DNA of 8,727 nt from CAYPCH01 sp964409165 (GCA_964409165.1 CAYPCH010000141.1:1-8727); one strand, 5' to 3'. Positions 1-6,524 are shown, counted from the first letter of the stretch. Program-made: numbers and translations. Notes: generated by a model not told the origin, from the sequence alone.

Positions 1-14
1 GATTAGAGATTAGA
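1..14. repeat. Two copies of the heptamer GATTAGA at the window edge
   Basis: The window opens with two perfect head-to-tail copies of GATTAGA. The array may continue to the left outside the window. The unit differs by one base from the GATTAGT phase of the array around 6545-6690, so the two loci look related. No function can be read from it. Confidence 0.6.
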
Positions 15-100
15 GTATTAAAGATAATTGATAAAATTATTAAGTATACAAGATAAAAGTACTAAAGATAAAGGTGTTAAAAATACAATTATTAAAGATT
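15..100. repeat. Degenerate 12-bp A/T-rich repeats upstream of the first gene
   Basis: Five copies of a motif close to GTATTAAAGATA start at 15, 37, 59, 74 and 89, spaced 22, 22, 15 and 15 bp. Copies match the first one at roughly 9 to 11 of 12 positions. The stretch fills the leader of the first gene, and I found no convincing -35/-10 pair inside it. In DNA this A/T-rich some similarity is expected by chance, so this may be a decayed simple repeat rather than a binding-site array. Confidence 0.4.
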
Positions 101-121
101 ATCTGAGGAATGGGGTATTAC

Positions 122-1420
122 ATGTTACGTAACAGAAAAGCACTAGTAATAACAATAGTTTTGGTTGTTGTAGCAGCATTAATTGTTGTGGGTCTGAATA
201 TTGGGAAGAGTAATTCCAATAAGCATATGGCGGGTAAAGATGGCGAAGTTGAAAATTCACCAACGCAAAGCATAAAAAACACAATTGAACCTTCACCTGT
301 AGAGACTCCTTCAAACACAGCCGAGAGCGGTGCGGAGGATGAACAGAGCACTGACACTAAGAATAACGGAGATACTATACCAGAAAAAAAAGAAGTTAAA
401 GCAAAAGCTATTTATCTTACCGGTTCATCTGCAGGAAACAAAACGTTTTTGGCTAATACTATCAATATGGTAAATGCAACTGAACTTAATGCAGTAGTTA
501 TAGATGTAAAAGAGGATGGAAGGGTAAATTATAAGTCGGAGGTTGAGCAGGTTAAGGAAATCGGCGCATTTCATGAGCTTTATGATGTTGATTATGTTAT
601 AAAGACGCTACATGAAAACGATATTTATGTTATAGCCAGAATAGTTGTTTTTAGGGATAACTATCTTGCAAGAAAGAGGGCAGATCTTGCCGTTAAGAGA
701 CCGGACGGCTCCATATGGAAGGAAAATGGAAACATTGCATGGACAAATCCATACAATAGTGAAGTGTGGAAGTATAATATGGCAATTGCCAAAGAGGCTG
801 TTGAAAAAGGATTTGACGAAATACAATTTGATTATGTAAGATTTCCAACAGCAAGAAAATCTGATGTCAATTACGGTGAAAATGTACCATCTAAAGAAGA
901 GGCAATATCAGGATTTCTCGCTGAGTCTGGAAAAGAGTTAAATGATTTGGGTGTTCCTGTTTCAGCGGATGTATTTGCAATAATATGTGAAAGCCCCGGA
1001 GATACGGAAGGTATAGGGCAGGTTTTAGAGAGTATTGGGAAAGATATTGATTATATATCCCCAATGATATATCCGTCTCATTATGCAAACAATTCGAAAG
1101 GTATGATGGGTAACGGAGTAGGTCAGGGTATAAACGGAGTGCTTTTTACAGCGCCAGATCTGAAGCCCTACGAGGTTGTTTATAATGCACTATTAAAGAC
1201 AAAGGACAGGATATCGAAGGTTGAGGGATACAGAGCAAATGTCAGACCTTATCTTCAGGATTTTACAGCATCATACCTGCCTGAAGGCTATTATCAGACT
1301 TATGGTCCCGAACAGATCAGACAGCAGATAAAAGCAGTATATGACGCTGGATATGAGGAATGGATTCTCTGGAATGCAACAAATAATTATAAAGAAGCTG
1401 CATTTTTAAAAGAAGAATAA
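122..1420 (+). CDS. Membrane-anchored DUF4015 putative glycosyl hydrolase (paralogue 1)
   Basis: The product is a 432-residue surface protein. Residues 7-28 form one hydrophobic helix after a short basic N-terminus, which suggests an uncleaved anchor with the rest outside the cell. Residues 30-92 are a polar Ser/Thr/Glu/Pro-rich linker. From about residue 93 to the end lies a domain I recognise as DUF4015, a putative glycosyl hydrolase TIM barrel. Landmarks are IDVKEDG (127-133), FDEIQFDYVRFP (231-242, with Asp237 the obvious acidic candidate), ADVFA (282-286), ISPMIYPSHY (312-321) and RPYLQDFTA (375-383). The substrate is unknown; a cell-wall or extracellular polysaccharide role is inferred only. 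The start at 122 is preferred over the in-frame ATG at 110 because GAGGA at 105-109 would abut the earlier codon, whereas it lies 12 nt from 122. A Gly/Asn-rich insertion of about 10 residues near 322-338 is absent from the neighbouring paralogue. An intrinsic terminator follows immediately. Confidence 0.85.
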   Translation: MLRNRKALVITIVLVVVAALIVVGLNIGKSNSNKHMAGKDGEVENSPTQSIKNTIEPSPVETPSNTAESGAEDEQSTDTKNNGDTIPEKKEVKAKAIYLTGSSAGNKTFLANTINMVNATELNAVVIDVKEDGRVNYKSEVEQVKEIGAFHELYDVDYVIKTLHENDIYVIARIVVFRDNYLARKRADLAVKRPDGSIWKENGNIAWTNPYNSEVWKYNMAIAKEAVEKGFDEIQFDYVRFPTARKSDVNYGENVPSKEEAISGFLAESGKELNDLGVPVSADVFAIICESPGDTEGIGQVLESIGKDIDYISPMIYPSHYANNSKGMMGNGVGQGINGVLFTAPDLKPYEVVYNALLKTKDRISKVEGYRANVRPYLQDFTASYLPEGYYQTYGPEQIRQQIKAVYDAGYEEWILWNATNNYKEAAFLKEE

Positions 1421-1453
1421 AAAAGCTTCGGGACATTGAGTCCCTTGCTTTTT
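1420..1453 (+). terminator. Intrinsic terminator of the first DUF4015 gene
   Basis: The hairpin has an outer stem AAAAAGC (1420-1426) pairing with GCTTTTT (1447-1453) and an inner stem GGGAC (1430-1434) pairing with GTCCC (1440-1444). They are separated by a small internal loop, and the apical loop is ATTGA. The 3' arm supplies the U-run. The stem begins at the last base of the stop codon, so the two paralogues are probably separate transcription units. Confidence 0.75.
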
Positions 1454-1485
1454 GCCGAACGGCTAAACCAAAGGATACTGGGACT

Positions 1486-1536
1486 AAACTGTGAAATTTA
1501 ATATATTGGGGCAGAACTGTAGAACTGAATATATTG
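1486..1536. repeat. Two imperfect 23-bp direct repeats, 28 bp apart
   Basis: The stretches 1486-1508 and 1514-1536 match at 18 of 23 positions and both end in AATATATTG. They lie between the terminator of the first paralogue and the promoter of the second. They could be a pair of regulator sites or a decayed duplication; nothing distinguishes these options. Confidence 0.4.
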
Positions 1537-1560
1537 TTTTGGTGAAGGGACTTATTTCCT

Positions 1561-1589
1561 ATGACAGTAAATATAATAGCGCTTATAAT
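1561..1589 (+). promoter_or_regulatory. Sigma-A type promoter for the second DUF4015 gene
   Basis: A -35 element ATGACA (1561-1566, five of six consensus bases) is followed after exactly 17 bp by a perfect -10 element TATAAT (1584-1589). Transcription would begin near 1596. This places the in-frame ATG at 1561 upstream of the transcript and argues for translation from 1666, with a leader of about 70 nt. A/T richness raises the chance of a false match, but the spacing and score are good. Confidence 0.55.
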
Positions 1590-1665
1590 TATAATAGTGG
1601 CGCTTTATGCAGTTGCAAAATATAACTTTTCCTTTAAAAATACTATAGGGGCGGGGGTCAATGTA

Positions 1666-2913
1666 ATGTACAATTGTATTAAGTCAGCATCTATTGCAAG
1701 AAGAGTTTTAACGGGTTTGTTAATTGCTTTTATCTGTTTTTCAACGGCAGCATGCCATAAAGCAGATATGTTTGTTAACAAGCCTCTGCCGGAAGACATA
1801 GCAGGAACTGACGACGGATCGGGTGAAGGGACAGATATTGTACCTGAAGGAGGGGAAGTTGAAGAGAGTCCGTTACCTACTGATGACAATGAACGGGATG
1901 TTTCAAAGGATATTAAGGCAAAAGCTTTATACCTTACCGGATGGACTGTCGGTATTCCAGAAAGGGCACAGCACTTTATTGAGCTTGCAAATAATACTGA
2001 AATCAATTCATATGTAATAGACATCAAGGATGACGATGGTTATGTAGGTTATAAGTCGGATGTTCAGGCTGTAAAAGACATAGGCGCCTGGAAGAGTAAA
2101 TACGATGCGGATAAGGTTATAAAGGAGTTTAAGGATAATGATATATACATTATAGGCAGGCTTGTATGTTTTAAAGACCCCATATTGTCATCAAAGAAGA
2201 CTGAACTGGCTGTAAAGAATATTAACGGAGGGGTCTGGCGGGACAACAATAGTCTTACATGGCTTGACCCATATAACAGGGATTCTTGGGATTATATTAT
2301 TGATATTGCCAGGGAAGCAGTCAGCAAAGGATTTGACGAGATACAATTTGACTATATAAGGTTTCCTAATGACGGAAACAGTAAAGCAATGAAATTTTTA
2401 AGCTCGGATTTGAAGAGGTATGAAGTTATAAATGAATTTATTTCGTATGCAAAAAAAGAATTGCCGGGTGTTCCTTTGTCGGCAGATGTATTTGGAATAA
2501 TACTTGAAAGTCCTGAGGATACAGAACGAATAGGTCAGTATCTGGAGTTCATAGGAAAGGAAATTGATTGTATATCTCCAATGGTTTATCCATCACATTA
2601 TGCAGTAGGACAAAAGGTAAACGGTGTGCAGTATATGAAGCCTGACTTGGACCCGTATGGTGTTGTTTATAATAGTCTTGTAAAGGCAAAAGATAGGATA
2701 TCGCTTGTTGAGGACTATAATGCAAAGGTCAGACCGTATTTGCAGAATTTTACAGCATCGTGGCTTGGCAAGGATTATTACCAGACTTATGGGGAGGAAC
2801 AGGTTAAACAGCAGATAAAGGCTGTTTATGACGCAGGATATGAAGAGTGGATATTCTGGAGTCCGAATAATAAATACGCAGAATCGGCTTTCGAGAAAGA
2901 AACTAGGGAATAA
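1666..2913 (+). CDS. Lipoprotein DUF4015 putative glycosyl hydrolase (paralogue 2)
   Basis: From 1666 the product has 415 residues. Its N-terminus is a classic lipoprotein signal: a basic region with ARR (11-13), a hydrophobic core (about 14-24) and a lipobox-like STAAC with Cys30 as the lipidation site. Residues 31-82 form an acidic Gly/Glu/Asp-rich linker. The DUF4015 domain runs from about residue 84 to the end, with IDIKDDD (118-124), FDEIQFDYIRFP (223-234; Asp229 equals Asp237 of the upstream paralogue), ADVFG (273-277), ISPMVYPSHY (303-312) and RPYLQNFTA (356-364). The reading frame is open back to an ATG at 1561, which would add 35 residues and a second hydrophobic segment. I prefer 1666 because a promoter overlaps 1561, GGGGG at 1653-1657 lies 8 nt before 1666, and only this start gives a normal signal peptide. 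The likely site of action is the outer face of the membrane. The substrate is unknown. Confidence 0.8.
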   Translation: MYNCIKSASIARRVLTGLLIAFICFSTAACHKADMFVNKPLPEDIAGTDDGSGEGTDIVPEGGEVEESPLPTDDNERDVSKDIKAKALYLTGWTVGIPERAQHFIELANNTEINSYVIDIKDDDGYVGYKSDVQAVKDIGAWKSKYDADKVIKEFKDNDIYIIGRLVCFKDPILSSKKTELAVKNINGGVWRDNNSLTWLDPYNRDSWDYIIDIAREAVSKGFDEIQFDYIRFPNDGNSKAMKFLSSDLKRYEVINEFISYAKKELPGVPLSADVFGIILESPEDTERIGQYLEFIGKEIDCISPMVYPSHYAVGQKVNGVQYMKPDLDPYGVVYNSLVKAKDRISLVEDYNAKVRPYLQNFTASWLGKDYYQTYGEEQVKQQIKAVYDAGYEEWIFWSPNNKYAESAFEKETRE

Positions 2914-2942
2914 ATGTAGAAAGATTCATAAAGAAGTAAAAA

Positions 2943-3052
2943 GGTTTATAAAAAAAGTATTTATTTAAGAGAAGGGTTTATAAAGAAAATATTTATGTAA
3001 GAGAAGGCTTATAAAGAAAATATTTATTTGAAAGAAAGATTTATAAATAATT
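2943..3052. repeat. Tandem repeat of about 32 bp, roughly 3.5 copies
   Basis: Units begin at 2943, 2975 and 3007, with a partial unit from 3038. The first two are 32 bp and differ at only three positions; the third is 31 bp with a one-base deletion and a diverged end. Each unit carries TTTATAAA-like and TATTTAT cores and ends in a purine run. A weaker, shorter relative may precede at about 2920-2942. The array occupies the 3' untranslated region of the second DUF4015 gene, before its terminator. There are no spacers, so it is not a CRISPR. Confidence 0.7.
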
Positions 3053-3071
3053 TATATAATAAATGAAAAAT

Positions 3072-3111
3072 GCGAATAGTAGATAAGTTGTTGTGCTATT
3101 CGCTATTTTTT
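3072..3111 (+). terminator. Intrinsic terminator downstream of the second DUF4015 gene
   Basis: GCGAATAG (3072-3079) and CTATTCGC (3096-3103) form a perfect 8-bp stem with a 16-nt loop, followed by TATTTTTT (3104-3111). The loop is larger than usual but the stem and U-run are clear. It insulates nrdJ from the upstream gene. Confidence 0.7.
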
Positions 3112-3145
3112 ACGCATAATTGCTGTATATATTTACTTATTAAAC

Positions 3146-3173
3146 TTGACTTAAGAATGACAAATGATACAAT
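3146..3173 (+). promoter_or_regulatory. Sigma-A promoter of nrdJ
   Basis: TTGACT (3146-3151) and TACAAT (3168-3173) are each one base from consensus and are separated by 16 bp. The expected start site is near 3180, giving a leader of about 57 nt before the nrdJ start. The -10 element lies inside the first NrdR-like box. Confidence 0.7.
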
Positions 3174-3182
3174 ATACAGTGT
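3167..3182. promoter_or_regulatory. NrdR box 1 (candidate) over the nrdJ -10 element
   Basis: ATACAATATACAGTGT matches the published NrdR consensus acaCwATATaTwGtgt at 14 of 16 positions. It contains the -10 hexamer, so NrdR bound here would block RNA polymerase. NrdR is the ATP/dATP-sensing zinc-ribbon and ATP-cone repressor of ribonucleotide reductase genes; its own gene is not in this window. Confidence 0.7.
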
Positions 3183-3197
3183 TAAAATTTAAATACT

Positions 3198-3213
3198 ATA
3201 CTAAATATAGTGA
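3198..3213. promoter_or_regulatory. NrdR box 2 (candidate) in the nrdJ leader
   Basis: ATACTAAATATAGTGA matches the NrdR consensus at 13 of 16 positions and starts exactly 31 bp after box 1. NrdR sites typically occur as tandem pairs with 15-16 bp between them, placing both on one DNA face, as here. The same segment also reads as ACTATA / TATAGT with a 5-bp spacer (3195-3211), so it could form a weak RNA hairpin. Confidence 0.65.
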
Positions 3214-3236
3214 TAAAAGACAAGGGGGCATAAAGA

Positions 3237-5573
3237 ATGAATTTAACCGAAAATGCCGTTAAAGTCCTTGAAAAAAGGTATTTGTCCAAAGATGAAAAAG
3301 GCAATCTTTTGGAAGATGCTGAAGGGATGTTCATGAGAGTGGCAAAAGCTGTTGCAGCAGCAGATAAGGAATATGTTACTGCAAGGCAACTGAAAGAAAC
3401 AGAAAAAGAATTTTATGAAATGCTGTCAGGGTTGGAGTTCTTACCGAATTCACCGACTCTTATGAATGCAGGACGTCCATTAGGACAGTTAAGTGCTTGT
3501 TTTGTTCTTCCCATAGAGGACACAATGGAAGGCATTTTTGAAACAATTAAAAATGCTGCTCTTATACATAAAAGCGGTGGCGGAACAGGGTTCAGTTTCT
3601 CAAGGCTTAGACCGAAGGGTTCTTCTGTAAACTCGACAGGAGGTGTTGCTAGCGGTCCTATCAGTTTCATGAAGGTTTTTAATGCAGCAACTGAAGCAGT
3701 TAAGCAGGGAGGAACCAGAAGGGGTGCAAATATGGGCATCCTGAGGATAGACCACCCTGATATTATGGAATTCATTGAGTGTAAAAAGGAAAATTCAGAT
3801 ATTACAAATTTTAATATAAGCGTAGGAATTACTGAAGAGTTTATGAACGCCGTTGAAAAAGGACAAGAATATAACCTTGTAGAGCCTCACTCAAAAAAGG
3901 TTGTTGGTAGCCTTAATGCGAAAGAGGTATTTGATATTATTGTTGATATGGCATGGAATAACGGAGAACCCGGTATTATTTTTCTTGACAGATTAAACAA
4001 GGATAACGTAACTCCAGAGCTTGGAGCTATTGAAAGTACTAATCCCTGCGGAGAACAGCCTTTGCTTCCCTATGAAGCTTGTAATCTTGGGTCTATAAAC
4101 TTAAGTCTGATGATCAAGAATACAAGCGGAACTCCTGAGGTGGATTATGAACGGCTTGGCGATGTTGTTAAAAAGGCGGTGCATTTTCTTGACAATGTCA
4201 TTGATGTGAACCAATATCCTCTTCCTGAAATAGACGAGATGACAAGGGGTACAAGGAAAATTGGACTTGGAGTAATGGGATGGGCGGACATGCTTTGCAA
4301 GCTCAATATCCAGTACAACTCCCAGAAGGCAATTAGCCTTGCTGAGAATTTAATGCATTTCATTCAGGATGAATCAAAGAAAGCATCTATTGATTTGGCA
4401 GAGAAGAAAGGGGTTTTCCCTTATTATGATAAAAGCGTTTTTAAGGATTTGGGAGTCAAGTTGCGTAATGCCACAACTACAACTATTGCTCCAACAGGTA
4501 CATTAAGTATCATTGCAGGAGTTTCAAGTGGTATTGAGCCATTGTTTGCAATATCTTATATACGTAATGTAATGGATAATGATGAACTTATTGAGGTTAA
4601 TCCGTTATTTAAGCAAATAGCAGTTATTGACGGTTTTTATTCGGAAGAATTAATGAGAAGGATAGCAAAGAAAGGAAGTATTAGGGGCTTTGAAGAGATA
4701 CCAAAGTCTACGCAGAATGTTTTTGTCACATCTCATGATATATCTCCTGAATGGCATGTCAAAATGCAGGCGGCTTTTCAAAAATACACTGATAATGCTG
4801 TATCAAAGACTGTAAATTTAAGAAATGAAGCTACCAGAGAAGATGTGTACGAAGTATTCTGGAAGGCATACAAGTCCTACTGCAAGGGTGTGACAATTTA
4901 CAGGGACGGCAGCAGAGACATGCAGGTTCTGAATATCGGCAAGGTAAAAGGAAAGGAAGGAGCAAGGATTGATCATGGAGCAGGCACAGAATCGATTCAT
5001 AATATTGCTCCAAGGTCGAGACCGGAAATTGCTACAGGCTTTACTGAGAAAGTCAAAATCGGTTGCGGTAATTTATACATTACTGTAAATTATGATGAAC
5101 AGGGTATTTGCGAGGTGTTTACAAACACAGGTCGTGCAGGGGGCTGTCCATCACAGTCTGAAGCGACGGCCAGGCTTGTGTCTATAGCGCTTCGGTCGGG
5201 TGTTGACTATAAACATATAGTTGAGCAGTTAAAGGGGATAAGATGTCCTTCAACTATAAGGCAGAAGGGGCTTAAGGTGATGTCATGTCCCGATGCAATA
5301 GGAAGGCTTATTGAGAAAGTTGCCAGTATGCAAAACGGTAATAAGCTTGCTTCAGGCGAAGCAAGTATTACTGAGGAGCAACGGTTCCAAAGGCCGACGG
5401 CCAACAACTTTTCGGATCATCAATGCACTGCGGGCAGTGTGATTGAAAAGGATTTGGGTGTTGAAGCAGTTGATGGGGAATCCAAAGCGGCATGTCCAGA
5501 ATGCGGGAAAGCTGTTGAACATGAGGGTGGTTGTGTGGTTTGCAGGCACTGCGGATTCTCAAAGTGCGGATAG
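3237..5573 (+). CDS. nrdJ: Adenosylcobalamin-dependent (class II) ribonucleoside-diphosphate reductase
   Basis: This cytoplasmic enzyme reduces ribonucleotides to deoxyribonucleotides, using coenzyme B12 to generate its thiyl radical, so it works without oxygen. The protein has 778 residues. Cys88 (in GQLSACFVL) and Cys282 (in ACNLGSINL) are the expected redox pair. NPCGE at 269-273 supplies Asn269, the thiyl-radical Cys271 and Glu273. The 11-residue step from Cys271 to Cys282 is as in Thermotoga NrdJ. SGGGTG (113-118) and PTGT (419-422) are substrate phosphate-binding loops. There is no N-terminal ATP-cone, so activity-site dATP inhibition is not expected. Residues about 603-695 form a TSCPD-type domain ending in SCPD (683-686). 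The tail has CxxC at 753/756 and CxxC at 769/772, with Cys766 and a final Cys777-Gly, consistent with a zinc ribbon plus the cysteines that re-reduce the active site. The start is supported by AAGGGGG (3222-3228), 8 nt before the ATG. A promoter and two NrdR-like boxes precede it. Confidence 0.97.
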   Translation: MNLTENAVKVLEKRYLSKDEKGNLLEDAEGMFMRVAKAVAAADKEYVTARQLKETEKEFYEMLSGLEFLPNSPTLMNAGRPLGQLSACFVLPIEDTMEGIFETIKNAALIHKSGGGTGFSFSRLRPKGSSVNSTGGVASGPISFMKVFNAATEAVKQGGTRRGANMGILRIDHPDIMEFIECKKENSDITNFNISVGITEEFMNAVEKGQEYNLVEPHSKKVVGSLNAKEVFDIIVDMAWNNGEPGIIFLDRLNKDNVTPELGAIESTNPCGEQPLLPYEACNLGSINLSLMIKNTSGTPEVDYERLGDVVKKAVHFLDNVIDVNQYPLPEIDEMTRGTRKIGLGVMGWADMLCKLNIQYNSQKAISLAENLMHFIQDESKKASIDLAEKKGVFPYYDKSVFKDLGVKLRNATTTTIAPTGTLSIIAGVSSGIEPLFAISYIRNVMDNDELIEVNPLFKQIAVIDGFYSEELMRRIAKKGSIRGFEEIPKSTQNVFVTSHDISPEWHVKMQAAFQKYTDNAVSKTVNLRNEATREDVYEVFWKAYKSYCKGVTIYRDGSRDMQVLNIGKVKGKEGARIDHGAGTESIHNIAPRSRPEIATGFTEKVKIGCGNLYITVNYDEQGICEVFTNTGRAGGCPSQSEATARLVSIALRSGVDYKHIVEQLKGIRCPSTIRQKGLKVMSCPDAIGRLIEKVASMQNGNKLASGEASITEEQRFQRPTANNFSDHQCTAGSVIEKDLGVEAVDGESKAACPECGKAVEHEGGCVVCRHCGFSKCG

Positions 5574-5588
5574 TTAATTTGGATGTTA

Positions 5589-5619
5589 AGTGAATCAGGG
5601 GTGCATCCCCTGACTCACT
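5589..5619. terminator. Strong palindrome between convergent nrdJ and the DUF2461 gene
   Basis: AGTGAATCAGGGG (5589-5601) pairs with CCCCTGACTCACT (5607-5619), 13 positions with one A/C mismatch, around a TGCAT loop. It sits 15 bp after the nrdJ stop, and its 3' arm includes the stop codon and last bases of the opposing gene. Neither strand has a real U-run after it, so classic intrinsic termination is doubtful. It may act as a bidirectional transcript end or 3'-end stabiliser. Confidence 0.45.
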
Positions 5620-6280
5620 GACTCATAAGCAAAAAGTCATATATGGGTTTTAGTTCTGTATAACCCTTCTTCAAAATATCAGGCAGTTCCTTTGAAAATG
5701 CAAGCTTGAAATCATTTTGTATGCACTGAAAATGAATGTTTTTTCTGTCCAGCCAGGATTTTATGTTTTCCGGCTGATTCGGGAACTTGCTTCTTTTATA
5801 CATTTCGCCACCTATAACGAATGTGTTCTGCGATTCGTAGAATTTCAATGCTTTAAGGAATGCCAGATGGTTGTTAAGAATCATTTCGCGCATATTGTTC
5901 ATTGAACATGTTTGTGCACCGTAATAACCTACACCGTAGCTTGACCCGCTTTGGCTTATTTCAAACCAGAAGCAGGGAGATGTAGACATTTGGGATTTAT
6001 CCCTAAGGAACACAAACCAGACATTATCCCTATAAAGGGTCTTGTCCTTGGAAAAACGGGTGTCTCTTCTGACACGTGAAATCAGTTTTGAAGGTATTGT
6101 TAATATCTGCTCGTCTATTTCAGTCATTGTAGGAGCAAGCTCTGTTATAAGCTGCATAAAAGGGTTGTATACATATTGTTTGTATATACTTTTATTGCTT
6201 TCATACCAATCCTTGCTGTTGTGCATCCTATTTTCAAAAAGGAATTTCAACGCTTCACTTGAAAATCCATCAAAACTCAT
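5615..6280 (-). CDS. DUF2461 (TIGR02453 family) conserved protein of unknown function
   Basis: The product is a 221-residue soluble protein with no signal peptide or membrane segment. It matches the DUF2461 family by its N-terminal pattern (FSSEALKFLFEN at 6-17, then NSKDWYESNK at 21-30), the hallmark RRDTRFSKDKTLYRDN at 71-86, the aromatic strand WFVFLRD (88-94), YGVGYYG (115-121) and YKRSKFP (161-167). The length is usual for the family. The biochemical role is not established, and I do not assign one. The start is decided by AAGGAGGG lying 6 nt upstream of the ATG on the minus strand. It converges on nrdJ, and its final codons, including the TGA, fall inside the palindrome between the two genes. 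A Fur-box-like sequence lies about 50-65 bp upstream of the start, though no clear -35 element accompanies it. Confidence 0.88.
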   Translation of the reverse strand: MSFDGFSSEALKFLFENRMHNSKDWYESNKSIYKQYVYNPFMQLITELAPTMTEIDEQILTIPSKLISRVRRDTRFSKDKTLYRDNVWFVFLRDKSQMSTSPCFWFEISQSGSSYGVGYYGAQTCSMNNMREMILNNHLAFLKALKFYESQNTFVIGGEMYKRSKFPNQPENIKSWLDRKNIHFQCIQNDFKLAFSKELPDILKKGYTELKPIYDFLLMSQ

Positions 6281-6332
6281 ATATATCCCTCCTTTTGGGT
6301 GAATTCGAAATTAATAATAAATAATTGTATAC

Positions 6333-6347
6333 TGATAATCATTCTGA
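6333..6347. promoter_or_regulatory. Fur-box-like 7-1-7 palindrome upstream of the DUF2461 gene
   Basis: TGATAATCATTCTGA matches the Bacillus-type Fur 7-1-7 box (TGATAATnATTATCA) at 12 of 14 informative positions. A minus-strand TACAAT (6324-6329) lies just beside it, toward the DUF2461 gene, but no recognisable -35 element is at the right distance. The match could be chance in A/T-rich DNA. Confidence 0.3.
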
Positions 6348-6433
6348 CAGAGAATTAATGTTTTATCAAGTCCGAATGCATATGGGAATAGGTGAAATCA
6401 AGATTTTAATGAACATTGATAATGTAATTATGT
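6348..6433. other. Noncoding stretch, nothing recognised
   Basis: This A/T-rich part of the divergent region between the DUF2461 gene and ahcY holds no open frame with a ribosome binding site, no strong promoter and no stable hairpin that I can see. Confidence 0.5.
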
Positions 6434-6482
6434 TAAATTATAATCAATTATAGTAAGGGCAAAGTAAATTATATTCAATTAT
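6434..6482. repeat. Two 18-bp direct repeats with 31-bp period upstream of the ahcY promoter
   Basis: TAAATTATAATCAATTAT (6434-6451) and TAAATTATATTCAATTAT (6465-6482) differ at one base and start 31 bp apart, about three helical turns. They end 13 bp before the ahcY -35 element, a position where an activator or repressor pair could bind. Simple A/T composition makes the functional claim tentative. Confidence 0.5.
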
Positions 6483-6495
6483 GTACAATTACATA
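6480..6495. promoter_or_regulatory. Inverted repeat abutting the ahcY -35 element
   Basis: TATGTA (6480-6485) and TACATA (6490-6495) form a perfect 6-4-6 inverted repeat ending at the base before the TTGACA hexamer. It resembles a dimeric regulator site by shape and position, but I cannot name the regulator. Confidence 0.35.
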
Positions 6496-6524
6496 TTGAC
6501 AAAGTAATTGACTGATAATAGAAT
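6496..6524 (+). promoter_or_regulatory. Sigma-A promoter for ahcY
   Basis: A perfect TTGACA (6496-6501) and TAGAAT (6519-6524, five of six bases) are separated by 17 bp. The start site would be near 6531, which puts the heptamer array and the assembly gap inside the 5' untranslated leader of ahcY. It is the best-scoring promoter in the window, though another promoter could lie hidden in the gap. Confidence 0.65.

Noticed and set aside
110..121. ATG at 110 as start of the first DUF4015 gene
   Set aside because: The only Shine-Dalgarno-like bases, GAGGA at 105-109, would touch this codon; they fit the ATG at 122 better.
1454..1463. Small GCCG/CGGC hairpin after the first terminator
   Set aside because: A 4-bp stem with a 2-nt loop is not a stable RNA structure.
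1605..2027. 140-codon minus-strand open frame
   Set aside because: It is antisense to the second DUF4015 gene, whose protein matches a known family over the same bases. It has no ribosome binding site of note and no recognisable protein pattern.
2943..3052. CRISPR array
   Set aside because: The 32-bp units are directly adjacent with no unique spacers, and no cas gene is present.
3413..3775. 120-codon minus-strand open frame
   Set aside because: It lies entirely antisense to the highly conserved N-terminal part of nrdJ; its openness reflects nrdJ codon use.
6042..6302. 86-codon plus-strand open frame with a hydrophobic stretch
   Set aside because: It is antisense to the DUF2461 gene, has no good start signal, and its hydrophobicity comes from complementing Lys/Glu-rich codons.
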